Below, piece by piece: positions 41,321 through 53,480 of a stretch of 64,000 nucleotides of DNA. Both the position numbers and the translations under genes were made by a program. The stretch lies in contig NC_134428.1 in assembly GCF_030867145.1 (NCBI RefSeq), positions 23,043,537-23,107,536 on the forward strand, written 5' to 3'. The notes under the pieces were generated by a model, which ran no database searches, was not told the DNA's origin, and saw only the letters and a program-made list of their open reading frames with translations. The DNA comes from Opisthocomus hoazin (Eukaryota; Chordata; Aves; Opisthocomiformes; Opisthocomidae). How positions within the stretch are numbered: position 1 is the stretch's first letter; the number at the start of each line of letters is the position of its first letter.

Positions 41321-42055
41321 GAATCACACAAGAATCCCAGCATGGCAGGGGTTGGAAGGGACCTCTGTGGGTCACCCAGCCCAACCCCCTGCCCAAGCAG
41401 GGTCACCCAGAGCAGGCTGCACAGGACCTTGTCCAGGTGGGTCTGGAATATCTCCAGAGAAGGAGACTCCACAGCCTCCCTGGGCAGCCTGGGCCAGGGC
41501 TCCGTCACCCTCAGAGGGAAGAAGTTCTTCCTCGTGTTCAGCTGGAACTTCCTCTGCTTCAGTTTGTGCCCGTTGCCCCTTGTCCTGTCGCTGGGCACCA
41601 CTGAAAAGAGTCTGGCCCCGTCCTCCTGACACCCACCTTTAAGGTATTTATAAGCATTTCTAAGGTCCCCTCTCAGCCTTCTCTTCTCCAGGCTGAACAA
41701 GCCCAGCTCCCTCAGCCTCTCCTCGCAGGAGAGATGCTCCAGTCCCCTCACCATCCTCGTAGCCCTCCTCTGGACTCTCTCCAGTAGCTCCTCATCTTTC
41801 TTGAACTGGGGAGCCCAGCACTGGACACAGCACTGCAGATGGGGCCTCACCAGGGCAGAGCAGGGAGGGGGGAGAACCTCCCTCGTCCTGTTGGCCACAC
41901 TCCTCCTAATGCACCCCAGGATGCCATTGGCCTTCTTGGCAGCCAGGGCACACTGCTGGCTCATGGTTGACTTGTCACCCACCAGGACACCCAGGTCCCT
42001 CTCCGCAGAGCTGCTCTCCAACAGGTCCTCCCCAAGCCTGTACTGGTGCAAGGGG
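41321..42055 (-). mobile_element. CR1 LINE, longest 3' fragment, ORF2 C-terminus still open
   Basis: The longest and best preserved CR1 in the window. The reverse strand keeps an uninterrupted frame for the C-terminal end of the ORF2 polyprotein (after the reverse transcriptase domain), from about 42050 to about 41400, with [40 protein letters not shown] and [20 protein letters not shown]. The usual upstream endonuclease and catalytic RT parts are missing, so the copy is not autonomous. The open frame continues past the CR1 on both sides (42177 to 41206) by chance. Confidence 0.93.
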
Positions 42056-45000
42056 ACCTGAGGAGGACCCAAAACGGGGCTGATCCGGGGTCTGCCCAAG
42101 TCCCTGAAAGGCTCCAGCAAGTGGGAAGTGTGTTGGAAGAAGTTTGCATCATGCAGGGTGTCCCCACGGACCCGCACAGACCGGGTCGGCAGCGGGGACC
42201 TTGCAGCGAGAGATGCAGGGGGGTGCAGGGGCAGCGGGGCGAGGGTCTCCCTGCCCTGGACATGCGCAGGCTTGAGGCTGTGGCGAGAGATGCCTGGCTC
42301 TTTGCAGGAGGGTGAAGTTAAGGCTAAATCATCTCTTTTTCTTCCTGCAATAACTCACTGGCTGGAAGAAACCCAGTGGGAAGAGCGTGACCGGGGCGCA
42401 GGCTGGTCGTGTGTCTGGCCGCATGGGTACGGAGCTGCTCAAGAGGCATTTCATCACCAAAGGCTCTTTGTCTGGAAGGCCAGCCACCGTCCCCAACTGT
42501 CCCAGGAGGGATGCTGGTGACATGGCGGACACCTCAGCCCCGGGTTCAGAAGGGAGACAGCCCCAGGACCCTCCCCGAGATGCCCCGGAGGACAGGGGTC
42601 CCCAGCATCAACCCAGTCAGCACTGGTTTTGGTGGGACCCCACGTGCCCCAGCACCCCAGGTGTCCCCCAGCTCATGGCAACCCCCACCCCTGTGTACCC
42701 CATGCTGCCGCAGGCATCTCCCCGCGTCCCCTCGTGTCCCGTCCCACTCCCCAGGCAGGATGCCCAGCTCCTTGCTGGTCTGAACTGGTGCAGGCATCGG
42801 CGCTGCGCTTTCACCTGCTCCCAGCCAAGGTGGTTCTGCATCACTTTGCTGCAAAAATAAAGAAACAGCTGGAGGGGAAAAATCCATGGTTGGTAAACAG
42901 AGCTGAGCAACCGCAGACCTCTCACCCAGGAGAGGAGGAGGGCAGGGAAAGCAGAGCTGCCTGCAGGCACCCAGGGTTGGATTTCGACACCCTGCAGAAG
43001 ACAAGATGCTTTTCTTCAGTCCCCACGTGCGGCGGCGGCGGGGGCGGCTGTTTGGTCTGGTCGCAGGGCCCTGCGCTGATAAGGAGGAGCCGGGCGGGAA
43101 GGGAACGGCGGCGGCCGAGGGTTGAGGACTGAGGGGAAGTGGTTGGGGTTTGGGGTCGGCTCTCGGGGCTGGCTTTGCCGTCTCGTCTCCCCGCTGTCCC
43201 TTGCAGCCTCTGCGGAGGAGGGCGATGGTGCGAGGAGAGGTGCCTGGGGGTGGCCCCAGGCCCCAGTTACTGGGTAGCCCCTTATTCCCGCGGCCCCTCT
43301 GCTTTGCTTTATTGCTCAGCTGATTTCCCCGAGTCCAACACCACGTCCACTGCCGCTCACCCTGCTTTACGTTGCCTTCAGTGTCCCTCCTGGCAGTGCC
43401 AGCTCCCACCACGTCCCTCCTGGATGGGGCCAGAGAAGCAAACCCCAAACCAGAGGCAAAAATCTGCATTTTAAAATCTCCCGTCTGGTTTTTTCCAGTG
43501 GCTCTGAACATGTGCACCCTGTGACCCGCCCTCTGGATGCCACCGCTGTCCTCGGGGAGCACTTGTCTGTCCCCAAGACTTTGCCCTGCGTGGCCAGGTA
43601 AGGTCATGCCAGACAGTCCTGGCGTTGGGTTCCTTCGGTGCCGGCTGCGATGGCTCCGTCCCGCTCCACCTCCGGCATAAATCACGGGGAGCGATAAATC
43701 CCTGTCAGCCCTCAGGGACCCGTCCCTGGGGAGGGCAACGGTTCAGCCCTGAGGCAGCAAAACCAAAGATCATGTTTTTCACGGGGATGATCCTACCCCC
43801 TGGCACAAACACGAGCCCGGAGCAGGGGGGTGCTGGCACCGCGGCACCTCGGGGCCGCACCGATCCAGCCAGACCCATGCGGGGACGACTCGGGGCACAA
43901 ACCTTCAGCACGGCAGATGATGCTTCCAGCCGGATCCAGCCCCTGTCCCAGCTCCTGCGTGAGCCCTGGTGCCGGCATCAGGAAAAGGGACTGATCAGGG
44001 CAACGCGGGCGCGGGGCAGGCGTACACAGCGTGGGGGGTTCGAGGCGACGCCGGGTGTTACTGCGCTACGGAGGGGCTGTGGCCAAAGGGGACAGGGACG
44101 GAGCTGCCCCGGGGGGTCCCTGCTCCTTCCCCAGCCCCTTCCCCAGCACCATGCTTTACAAACCCTCCTGTTCCCAGCCCCGTCACGGCTCCTGGCCCGT
44201 GGGGACCTGTCCCCACCCTGCTCTGGCTGAGCTCTGCCAGCAGAAGGATTTGGGGAGATTTGGGGAGATTTTGGACCGAACACCACAGGACAGACAAACA
44301 GCCTCACGCCAGCTTTCTGTGGCACAGGCAGCTGAGAACAGGCTTTATTTTTCCCAGTGAACTCCTCAAGTCCCCGCTGCCGAGATGACCTGGGAAACTT
44401 GATTTTCTTTTAAAAAAACGTGTTTCCCTGCCATGACAGCTGCCACAGAAAGCCTGAGCCTATGCAGGTGGCATGAATTTTGTCACTCCACAAGATTAAA
44501 CGGGCTCTGGGCACGCGAGAGGTGAAAGCGGGCTCCCGGGGAGTTCTCGGGTACATCCCAGGGGTTTGCCGGGACCTCCTCGCCGGCAGCGATTGCCACG
44601 CACACCAGCGTGGCAGGGCCCGTGTCATTCCTCGTCACTGGCCAGCTCTGCAATCTCTTATACGGGAGCTCAGCAGATTATTCCTCCATTTGAGGGTGTG
44701 GGAGGTTGATAAGGAGCGGGGCCGGGAAGCAGAGAGCCACTGAGCTTTTTGTCCTGGGGGCTGCTCCAGGGCAGGCAGTGGGTGACAGCGAGCTGCCAGG
44801 TCCCCACCAGCTACCGGGGTGATGTGAATATTCGCCTTTTTTTCTCGAAATAGCCCGTAGATAGATAGAAGAAAAAAATCCCCTCATCATTTGCTGCCTG
44901 CTTGCCTCGTGGTCAATACCTCAAGCAGCAGATCAGTGCCAACCCTGTGTAGGGAGAGGCTCCCTAAGGACACCTTCATGATTTTGGTGGTGCAGGGTCA

Positions 45001-48000
45001 TATTGTCCCTAATTTCTGTGACTTGAAGGTCCCCGAGTCGCCGGGTAAGGACCAGCCGACCCTGCTCGTGGCTGATGCAGGGCTCAACCCCATGCCACGG
45101 CAGAAGCGTGGCCTTGGTGTGAGCCACAGCCGCTCCCTGCCCTCCTCTCCCCGCAGCCCGGTCCGGGGTCGCTGGCCAGGGGCTGCTTGGTGGCCACGAG
45201 CTGAGTTTTAGGGGTGAGACGAGGCAGGGGCACCTGCATTCCTCGCACACTGGTTTTCTAGTTCAGTGCCCTGTGCCACCGAGGGCAACAGTCGTGTTTT
45301 GCATTGAGCAGCGGCACAAACTCGCTGACCTCCCCGGGGCTCGCCGGGCACGTGAGCCATGATGAGAGCTGGTGGGGCTTCCAGCTGAAGGCTGTCCCTT
45401 CACGAGAGCCGCTCGTCCCCGCCGGTGGCCCCGGGGAGCAGCCCCAGCCAGCCTGGCTGCAGGAGAGGACGGGGAGAGCTTCGGGCTCTGCCACCGAAGG
45501 ACGAAATGGGAACAGTGCAAGGGTGCAGCGAGGCCGCCCAGGGTGTTGGAGCACGGATTCCCCCCCCGGCAGCAGCCGGGATGCCGTCACATCCCAGGAA
45601 CAGCCCGAAGGTCCCGTTCCAGCTCCTGAACTGAAAACAAAAGTGCGTCTTGTTCCCATCCTGTTTTCAAAGCCAGAAAGGTCGGGGCTGTGAGAGCTCT
45701 GCCAGGCTGGGTGGCACTGCCAGCTCCCGCAGCCCGCCCCGGGCATGCCGGAGGGAAGGGAAGATGCGGGGGAACGCCGCATCCGGGGGGACCACACCAT
45801 GGAGCCCCTGCACCCAGCACAGCCCCGAAACCCCCAAAGCCCTGCTGCAAAACACCATCAGCTCTGGGAATCTGCCCTGCCACTGTGAAGGGATTTCCTA
45901 ATCCACTTCCAAACCCACCAAGGCCCAAGAAGGCTTCGTTCTCATTAGATGGGACCACCGTTGGAGGGGCCGGTGCTGCGGGCATCAAGGGCTTTGTGGG
46001 CAACTTCTGCTGGGACGGGTGAAGGCGGAATGCAAAGGGTCCCTACGGCAGGAACAGCGGCATGGCCCTGCCATCACCATGTCAAGCTCTGAATCATCCC
46101 CCCTCATCCCTGTGCTCGGTGCCTGCACATGCTGCCGCTTGCTCAGCGGAGATGATTAGTGGAGAAAATCGTTAGGCACAGGACCGGGAGCTCAAGGGAC
46201 ACGCGAGTGCTGCTGTCACTTGGAAATCAATCCCAGCCGTCCGCCCAAGCTGAGTTTCCTCCAGCCCAGCTCGAAGCGACAGCAGCTTCTCTCCATCGGG
46301 GAGGAGGATGAGGTCGGACTGGGGCAGATGCTGGTCCTGCTCCAGCCTTGAGCCCTGGGCGGCTGCTCCCAGCCCGGGGCTCTGTGGGACTCGCTGCCCT
46401 CCAGATCTCAAAGCAAACGGCTATGTTTCACTCACGGAGCAGGACAAGCCTCCATGGCCAGGAGCTGGCCAAACCCTGGGAGGAAAATCCTTCCCTGGAG
46501 CCCTGGGGAGGAGGCAGGGCTGGGCTTCAGAGCCAGAAACTGGAGGAGGTTGGGAGGGTGTTGTGGAGGGGCAGCACGACCTGCTTACCCCCTCGCTATC
46601 CTTTCTCTCCAGGAGTGGCAAGGGGGTACAGAGACCTCCGGGCAGAGCAGGCAAAGCTGTTGCACACCATGATATTATTATTGTTATTATTATTATTATC
46701 AGGGACAGTGGCCCTGCCCGACCCTGCAGCAAGCAGAGCGCTTTCGGGGACCTCGTGCCTGTTGCGCAGGGAGCAGCGTACCCGACAGCCACAACTCTCC
46801 CTCGGAGCACCCGGTGTCCCCAGGGCAGCTTTGGCATTCTTGCTGACTCAAGCCGACGGAGTATTGACATTCGCTTTGACCTTTCGAATCACAAGGATGT
46901 TCTGTCCTTCCCGGCCGAGTACAGCCCGGATGCCCTGTGGGTGGATTATATTGTATATACAGCGGCTGCAAATATGGAGCTGGCAAAAGAAAAGCGTGTT
47001 TGTGTGCTTGCAGGGGCGCGGCGGTGGTGGGATGAGAAAGGGGAGCTCTTGCCAGCGCCTGGTTTTCCTCCCGGGATGCCCAAGCGGATGCGGCACGTCA
47101 AGGGAGAAGGACAGGGACGGTGGCAGGAGGAATGCCAGGGGATGGTTTGGAGGGGGGGAGAAGGGGCTGCTGCAAAAGCGGGAGCTGCGGCCCGGCCGTC
47201 GAGCGGCCGCCCCCTCTCCGCCAGCTCCGGAGGCAGCTCCTGGCTCCCCGAGTTTCCCGTCCCCCAGCTAATTTCTGCCTTTTGTTTTGAGAGAACATGA
47301 AGAACTGCAATTAGGAGGCAGCATGCAAAAGCAGCTGCATGGGGCCAGCCGGCTCCTAGGGATGGTTCTTTCCCTCCCAGCCCCCCAAAACCCCGCTCCA
47401 CGCAGCGGCAGAGGCTGTTTGGGTACCAAGTGTACCCCAGCCCCAAAAGCTCGAGCTGACACGAAGGGCAGCGCGCTGCAGCTCCCGATGGTGTAAGATA
47501 CGGTCACCAACAGAACTCATGGTGCTAAATCAGCATCCTCCCTGCTCCAGCGTGACCCACACCCTGGCAGATATAAACCTCGTGCCCTGGGATGGCGAGC
47601 CTGGCAGCGAGCGGGGCCGAGAGCGGGGTGCAGGCTGTACGGGGTTGTGGGGAACCGTCCCTGCCAACCCTTCCCTTACAGCCCTCGGGAGCCGGAGCAG
47701 GTCCCCGGGCAGGGCTGCAGAGGGTTTGGCAGAGGGCTCCCACGCGGCTCTCTCTCCCAAGCCCTGCCGAGGAGGCTTCATCGCGTCGCCGGCTCCATCC
47801 AAGGCTCTCGCAGCCCAGATCCGGCCACCCTGCAGCCCCGTGGCGCCAGGGAGGCGGACGGCTCCGTGCTCCCAGCCCAGATACACCACTTATCTCTCCC
47901 CTCTCTTGCCCTGATGCATTTTTTCCTCTCTCCTATCCCAGCCAACCCATAGGACTCTTATCTCCAGCCCTGAACCACCCTTTCCCAAGGCGTGCTGAGC

Positions 48001-48390
48001 AGCATCCTTCGCAAACCCAATTCCAGGGGCTTGTGCATGGCACTAGACAAGAAAACCCTTTTGCCTTAAGTCTTTATGCCACATTGACATCCCCAAGACC
48101 CTTCCAGCAGCCAGGGGAGAGTATGGCGAAGGCAGCCTGGCTGCAGTCACAGGGCACAGGCAGCAGATCATGGACCCCAATGCGCAGCATCACCTCCTCG
48201 CTACTGGGCTGTGGCCGTCCACCCTCTGGAGCAGGGGAGGGAAAACCAGGGTTTGGAAATTTCTGCAAGCCCAAGGAGCCCAGAGGGTTAATTTGAGGTG
48301 TGCTCCTCTGAGATAAGGTTTCCACTTGACAGTCAGCTGAGCCTCTTGGTTTGCGGAGAATAAAGAAAATGCAAGCAAGGTGCAGAGCCC
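42056..48390. other. Intergenic, G+C-rich
   Basis: 6.3 kb with many long overlapping frames in all directions that resemble nothing I know and lack splice or codon coherence. A short ATT microsatellite sits at 46672-46700. An A/T-richer patch at about 46850-46985 stands out. No gene is supported. Confidence 0.5.
46672..46700 (+). repeat. (ATT)n microsatellite
   Basis: About nine imperfect ATT/TTA triplets with one G interruption (ATTATTATTGTTATTATT...), in otherwise G+C-rich DNA. Confidence 0.85.
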
Positions 48391-48400
48391 GAGGCTGGGC

Positions 48401-48780
48401 TGGGAGCTGTGGGTGGGAAGGGATGGGATGGGATGGACAGTCTTTGCTGATGCTGCCCCAAAACTGCATGTTTGTGAGCATGAATGGAGCTGGGAGCTGT
48501 GGGATGGGATGGGATGGACAGTTTCTGCTGATACTGCCCCAAAACTGCATGTTTGTGAGCATGAATGGAACTAGGAGCTGTGGGATGGGATGGGATGGGA
48601 TGGGATGGGAACGGGATGGACAGTCTCTACTGATGCTGCCCCAAAACTGCATGTTTGTGAGCATGAATGGAGCTGGGAGCTGTGGGATGGGACAGGACGG
48701 GATGGGATGGGATGGGACAGATGGGATGGACAGTTTCTGCTGATACTGCCCCAAACCCACTTGCTGTGAGCATGAGTGGA
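48401..48780 (+). repeat. Minisatellite with nested GGGAT runs, four units
   Basis: TGGGAGCTGT (or a one-base variant) recurs at 48401, 48491, 48572 and 48674. Each unit then has a variable run of GGGAT pentamers, GGACAGT, CTGCTGATGCTGCCCCAAA and GTTTGTGAGCATGAATGGA. Unit length varies (90, 81, 102, about 107 bp) almost wholly with the number of GGGAT copies. Confidence 0.92.
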
Positions 48781-48789
48781 GCAGGGACC

Positions 48790-50718
48790 TTGCAGTTGGC
48801 TAATCAACACATCCAACACAGCAGTGAGCCCTTGCCAACAGCCACGCGGGTGCTGGGTGGGGTGCAGGGAGCGAAGCACCACGCTCTCCACATGCTCAGA
48901 TACTTGTTCTCCTGCCAAGCAAGCCTTGTTCCTCAGAGCAGCCTTGGCCATGGTCAGCCCTGCCCAGGAGGTGGTGGGTCCCCGGGTCTTGCAGAGCAGT
49001 TGTTGATGAAGGAGAAATCAATGCCCAGTCAGGAGTTTCTGCCACGTGGCTGGTTCACCCCCCCCTGTCGCCCAGGGGGACAGGGTGACATTTGTTGCCG
49101 TCCCAGCACGGGCCACTTGTCTCACCAAGCATGGAGCAGGTCTGCCTGCCAGAAAAAGCATGGGGAGGCTGCGGCAAGCCCTGCTGTCTGCAACGGCATC
49201 ACACAAAATGAGGGACACCACCGGCCCGAGAGCAACGTGGTGTGTTTGAGAACGCACACAGCTCGTTACACTGAGCAGCGACCATGCACCGTAAAGGTGA
49301 TTCCTTGATTTCTAAGGGGAGAAGGTTTCTGTCTGCCCATCTGCCAGCTCCCCTCTGCCATGCCTGGTTTATGAGCCTGTTAGCTAGTTTAAAACATTAA
49401 AAAATTCAGCAAAAGGAATAAAAGAGGGACCTCAGAGATGCCCCGTCCTCCGGAGCTCATGGCCACCAGCGCCTGTGCGAAGCAGAGGTTCAAGCCGCAG
49501 CCCTCACCGGGGGAAGGCTGGAGCAGGAGCTCACCGCGTCGGCAGGGAAGCGGGCCCGTGGGTTCCCAGCGTGGGAGTAACTCTGTGCCGCACACACACA
49601 CACGTGTGTTCACAGGGATGTGCATGCCTGCATGCGTGTATGCTTGTGTGCACCCATGCGTGTGCTCGGGCATCGCCAGCCCTCTGCATCCCACAGGGAC
49701 AACGGCGTGTCCGGGTGGGAGGAGCCCCTTTGGAGACACAGCTCCCTGGGGATTTGGCTGTGCTTCACCAGCACACTGAAAATCCCACGTTTGCACGCCC
49801 TCATGTCCAGGCTGCCTCTTGGGAATACTCCCTGGCCCGCGCCTCGTCCCGAAGGACGCTTGGCAAACCGGCGCTGCTGCTGTCAGCGGGGGCTCGGCGC
49901 GGGGGCTTTGCTCCGGGCGGCCGGATCCAGCCTGGTTCAGCCTTTCCCAGCCCAGAGGAGCCGCTTTCCTCCCCTGAAATAGCAACTCAGCTGATGCTCT
50001 TGGCAGCTGGGGATGATGATGCGAAATGCTCGTTATCCAGCAGGAACAATTAGACTTATGGCAATTATCTTTGCAGTTGCTGAGAGATGCCGGAATGGGC
50101 CGGCCGGCAGCCAGCTCCCGGTGTACTCCCCGGGCGGGAGAGACGCGGTGCCCAGCCTTGCCGGGAGCTGCCAATGCCGTGGAGGAAGAGCAGAAGGCAG
50201 CGGGAGCATCCAAAGAGCCTCCCGCAGTGCCCGGAGGGCTGGTTCTGCGCGGGAGCGAGAGCAAGCGCAGGCAGTTGTGTATCTGCAAGCCAAATGCCCC
50301 TCTCTGATGACAGCTGCTGCATTCAGATTAAAGGCGAAACGGGCTGAGCCACGCCGGGTTTAGAGGACGGTGTTATGGACTGAACTGCTTTGCGTGATGC
50401 TCCAGCCTCCCTCCCTGCCCGCTGCATCGCGGGAGAAGCCAGGCTGGGCTCAGCTTTATCCACAAGGTAGAAATGGGCAAAAGCTGGCTCCAGGCTGGAT
50501 CGAGCCATGGGGACCCGATGGTCACCGAGCTGGGCAGCAGCTGCTGAGCTGGGCTTTAGGGCACATTCCTTTGGGGGAAAAAGTCAGGCTTCTGGCTGAG
50601 AAAATGCCCATGGGGTAAAGGCATAGAGGACAACTTCACTCATTTCTCAAGTCAGAACAAGAAGGAGGGTTTTTTTTTTCCCCTTGACATTGTTTGAAAA
50701 CCTTATTTTGACGCTGCT
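48790..50718. other. Intergenic, with an alternating purine-pyrimidine tract and an A/T-rich pocket
   Basis: No gene supported. It holds the CA/TG-rich tract at 49588-49672 and a compact A/T-richer segment at 49990-50090. Confidence 0.5.
49588..49672 (+). repeat. CA/TG-rich alternating purine-pyrimidine tract
   Basis: (CA)6 followed directly by CGTGTGTT, then repeated TGCATGC / GCGTGTATG / TGTGTGCAC phrases. The long, nearly alternating purine-pyrimidine pattern is the type that can adopt Z-DNA. Confidence 0.7.
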
Positions 50719-50805
50719 AGAATCATAGAATCATGGAATCATGGAATCATTTAAGTTGAAGGAGATCATCAAGTTCAAGATCATTGAGTCCAACCATTAA
50801 ATGCA
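50719..50805 (-). mobile_element. CR1 LINE tail, degraded
   Basis: AGAATCATAGAATCATGGAA with repeated ATGGAATC units, then TTTAAGTTGAAGGAGATCAT, an old CR1 3' end with local duplication of the AGTTCAAGATCATTGAGTC segment. Confidence 0.75.
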
Positions 50806-53480
50806 TGAAGCAAACCCTGCTCCCCGCCAGCTGCTGAGCCAAAACCCCAGACCAACCCTACCCTGATGAACACTCCTCCTCGGATAAATCGGAGTGCTGC
50901 CGGGATGGCGAGAAAGCTCTTGGGCAGGATGGGATGCGGCTGAGCACCGGCTCACCAGCCGATGCCCGAGGGGTGGCCAGGAGCGAGGGAGTGGGAGCTG
51001 GCGGGGAGCCCTCGCTCTAGGAAAGCCCAGGCCATTTTCCACTGAAAACTTTATCTGAGGCAAGGCCGCCACCGCATCCTGGCCTTGTTTGTGCTGCAAG
51101 AGCCAGCAAAATTCCCGGGAAAGTTTAGCTACCTGGTCAGCAAAACCTCTCTGATACGCTTTGTTTATTAGTGGCTAAACATTAAACCCTCAGTAAACAG
51201 GGCTCCTCGGGGCCAGGGACGCGTGACCGTGACAACCCTCCCCGCGGGCTGCCAGCCTCGAGAGCTGCTGGCGCGGCCGGGGAGGGGGACAGGCTGCTCC
51301 AGGCCGGGGGACGGCAGCGCCGCGGGGGTCCGGGCTCGGCTGCGGTTGCCAAAGGGAGCCCAGGATCGGGAGGAGGACGGCTCACCAAAACACCGCTCTC
51401 GCTGTGGCCGTGGCCCTGCAGAAATGTGCCGTTCCCCCCAGTCAGGAGGAGGATGAAGTGTTTTCTCGCTGGACTTCTCCATCTCCCAGCATCTTGATTT
51501 GCAAGAGAGATGCGTCTCCCACCACGCCAGCGCTGCCCCAGAAACCCACTGCTCTGGCATATAAAACTGTCTTCCTGAAGGGCACCTGATTCATCTTGCA
51601 AAGGCCACGTAAAATTTGCCTGTTTTCAGTAATTAGACCAATTATAGTGAAATGGTATTTGCAATTTGAGCAAAGGACGGGCTCAAATCATCACTTGATG
51701 CCTTTTAGCTGGTGCCAAAACAAAGTCCAAACAAAGACCCTTTCCTCTCCCCCTGCGCTGAGCAACCAAAGAGCAACATTTTGAAGTGCTCAAACATCAG
51801 ATAACGGCTTTTCCTGCCACACTCGAAGGGACCCTGACAAACACACAAACAAAGCCTGACCCACTTTAGCAGAATGAGAACTACACAAGAAAGGGAGCGG
51901 GGATTTCCAGAAAGTCCTTCACCCGGCCCCATCAGCAAGTCTCTGCCACACGCATCCAGATAAATTTATCTCGACGAGACTGTCCTCCGTACAGAGCGAG
52001 CTGTGAAACCTGCAGCGTGCGCTCGCGCAGGGCAGCGCGGCTCCGGGACCCACGGACGCGTGAGCACGGGGATGCAGACAGGGATGTGCATGCCCAGGGG
52101 TGCACACATCTGTGCTGTCCCACTCCATCACCTTCCCGACGCGCATCCAAGGGGATCAGGGAAGCAATCCTTGCCCGGGCCGGGCGCTGGGCACCGCTGC
52201 AGCGTTGCTTCAAGGCCGTGATTGCGTATCGAGAGCGCAAACACCGCTGCCTCATGCGTTTCGTGGCACGTGTTTTGGGGCTAAACCACGGTTTGTAAAT
52301 AACGGCAGGGACTTTGATGAGTCACCCCGCTGCGGGCGAGAGCCAGCAGGGATCTGGGGCTGGTTTCGTTCTGTGGGAACAGGGCACTTCCCTCTGTGGG
52401 AGTGGGTTTTCCTCAGGGACACCCCAGATTCACACTCCAAGCTCCTGCCTTGCTCCTGCAAGGTGAGTTTCGCCCCTTTGCACTGGGTGGAAGCTGAGGC
52501 TGGAAGCGCTTGAACCTGGCTCTGGGATGAGCTGGTGGGACCCTGCGGGGACCAGCAGCTCCTGGGACCCACCACCCCAGGATGCCCCACGGGCACAGCG
52601 CTGCCCGACGCAGGCAGTGAGCTTCGGAGCTGCTTGCGGCCGGAGATGGGCCAGGCTGGGGGCTGCGGCTGATCCGGCTGCGTGTTTTCGTGGATCCACG
52701 TTTCTGCATAGCCCACCTTGCGCAAGAAGCTCTCTGTGCTCCCCTTGCCCACACACTGGCTTGGGTGCCTCCCCCGGGGGTGGCACGCAGCCCGGGCCAG
52801 CCTCCGTGTTTGCTCAGCGGTGGCATCAGTGAACATCACGAGATGGCTGGACACTCCCTGCGCCCTTGAATCGTCCCCCTTCTCCCCCCCGAGGCTCGGT
52901 GCACTGAAGCGCTGGCCTTCACGGCCAGGCCAATGCCCTGCGGCTCTGACACCCAACCCAGAGCCACAAGCAGCTTGGCCAAACCTCCTGTGCCACCTCC
53001 TGTCCCAGACCCTGCCCCTGGAGAGGCAGCCGCTCTCCTCGAGGACGGCGTCTCCCGGGCCATGGCATGACGGCTCTCCTCCCCACGGCAGCCCCAGGAT
53101 GGGGCACTGCAGGGTCTCCCCAGCAGCCGGTGGCTCTGCCAAAGCAGAGGGAGCTCCAGGAGGCACCGGGGTGCTTCGGATGCCTTCACTGCTGCTGATT
53201 CACACCAGCTGGATCTTAAACCCCGATGGTACCTGGGGCACCAGCAGCTCTGGAGCACGTGGTGGTGCCAGGCTGTGTGTCTGGGGGCAGCCAGACCTCC
53301 AGGGCCAAAATCCCTCTGGCTAGAACACTGCTTCAAAGGAACATTGCTTCAAAGCTTGGCTTTCCCATCAGCATCTCCAAGCAGCCAGGGACACCTGAAA
53401 TTGTCCCTGAATGATGGCAACAGTCAAGACGAAGCAGAGCCTGAAACCAAGTTCCCACCTGGTCAAAATTAGTGAGATCT
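50806..53480. other. Intergenic, mostly G+C-rich
   Basis: No gene supported. The segment at about 51590-51770 is A/T-rich with AATTAGACC and CCAATTATAG, possibly a noncoding element. Confidence 0.5.

Noticed and set aside
41206-42177. A functional retrotransposon gene
   Set aside because: Only the C-terminal end of CR1 ORF2 is present. The endonuclease and catalytic reverse transcriptase parts are missing, so it is a 5'-truncated, inactive copy.
42546-43685. 379-codon minus-strand ORF in the NT5M-MED9 desert
   Set aside because: Composition is that of random G+C-rich DNA, other frames are open at the same place, and there is no domain, promoter or splice structure.
46308-47300. 330- and 307-codon overlapping plus-strand ORFs
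   Set aside because: They overlap in two frames and cross an ATT microsatellite, with no recognisable protein. Treated as compositional.
48074-48760. Repetitive reverse-strand ORF (SHPIPSCPIPQLPAPFMLTN type repeats)
   Set aside because: It is simply the translation of the GGGAT-bearing minisatellite.
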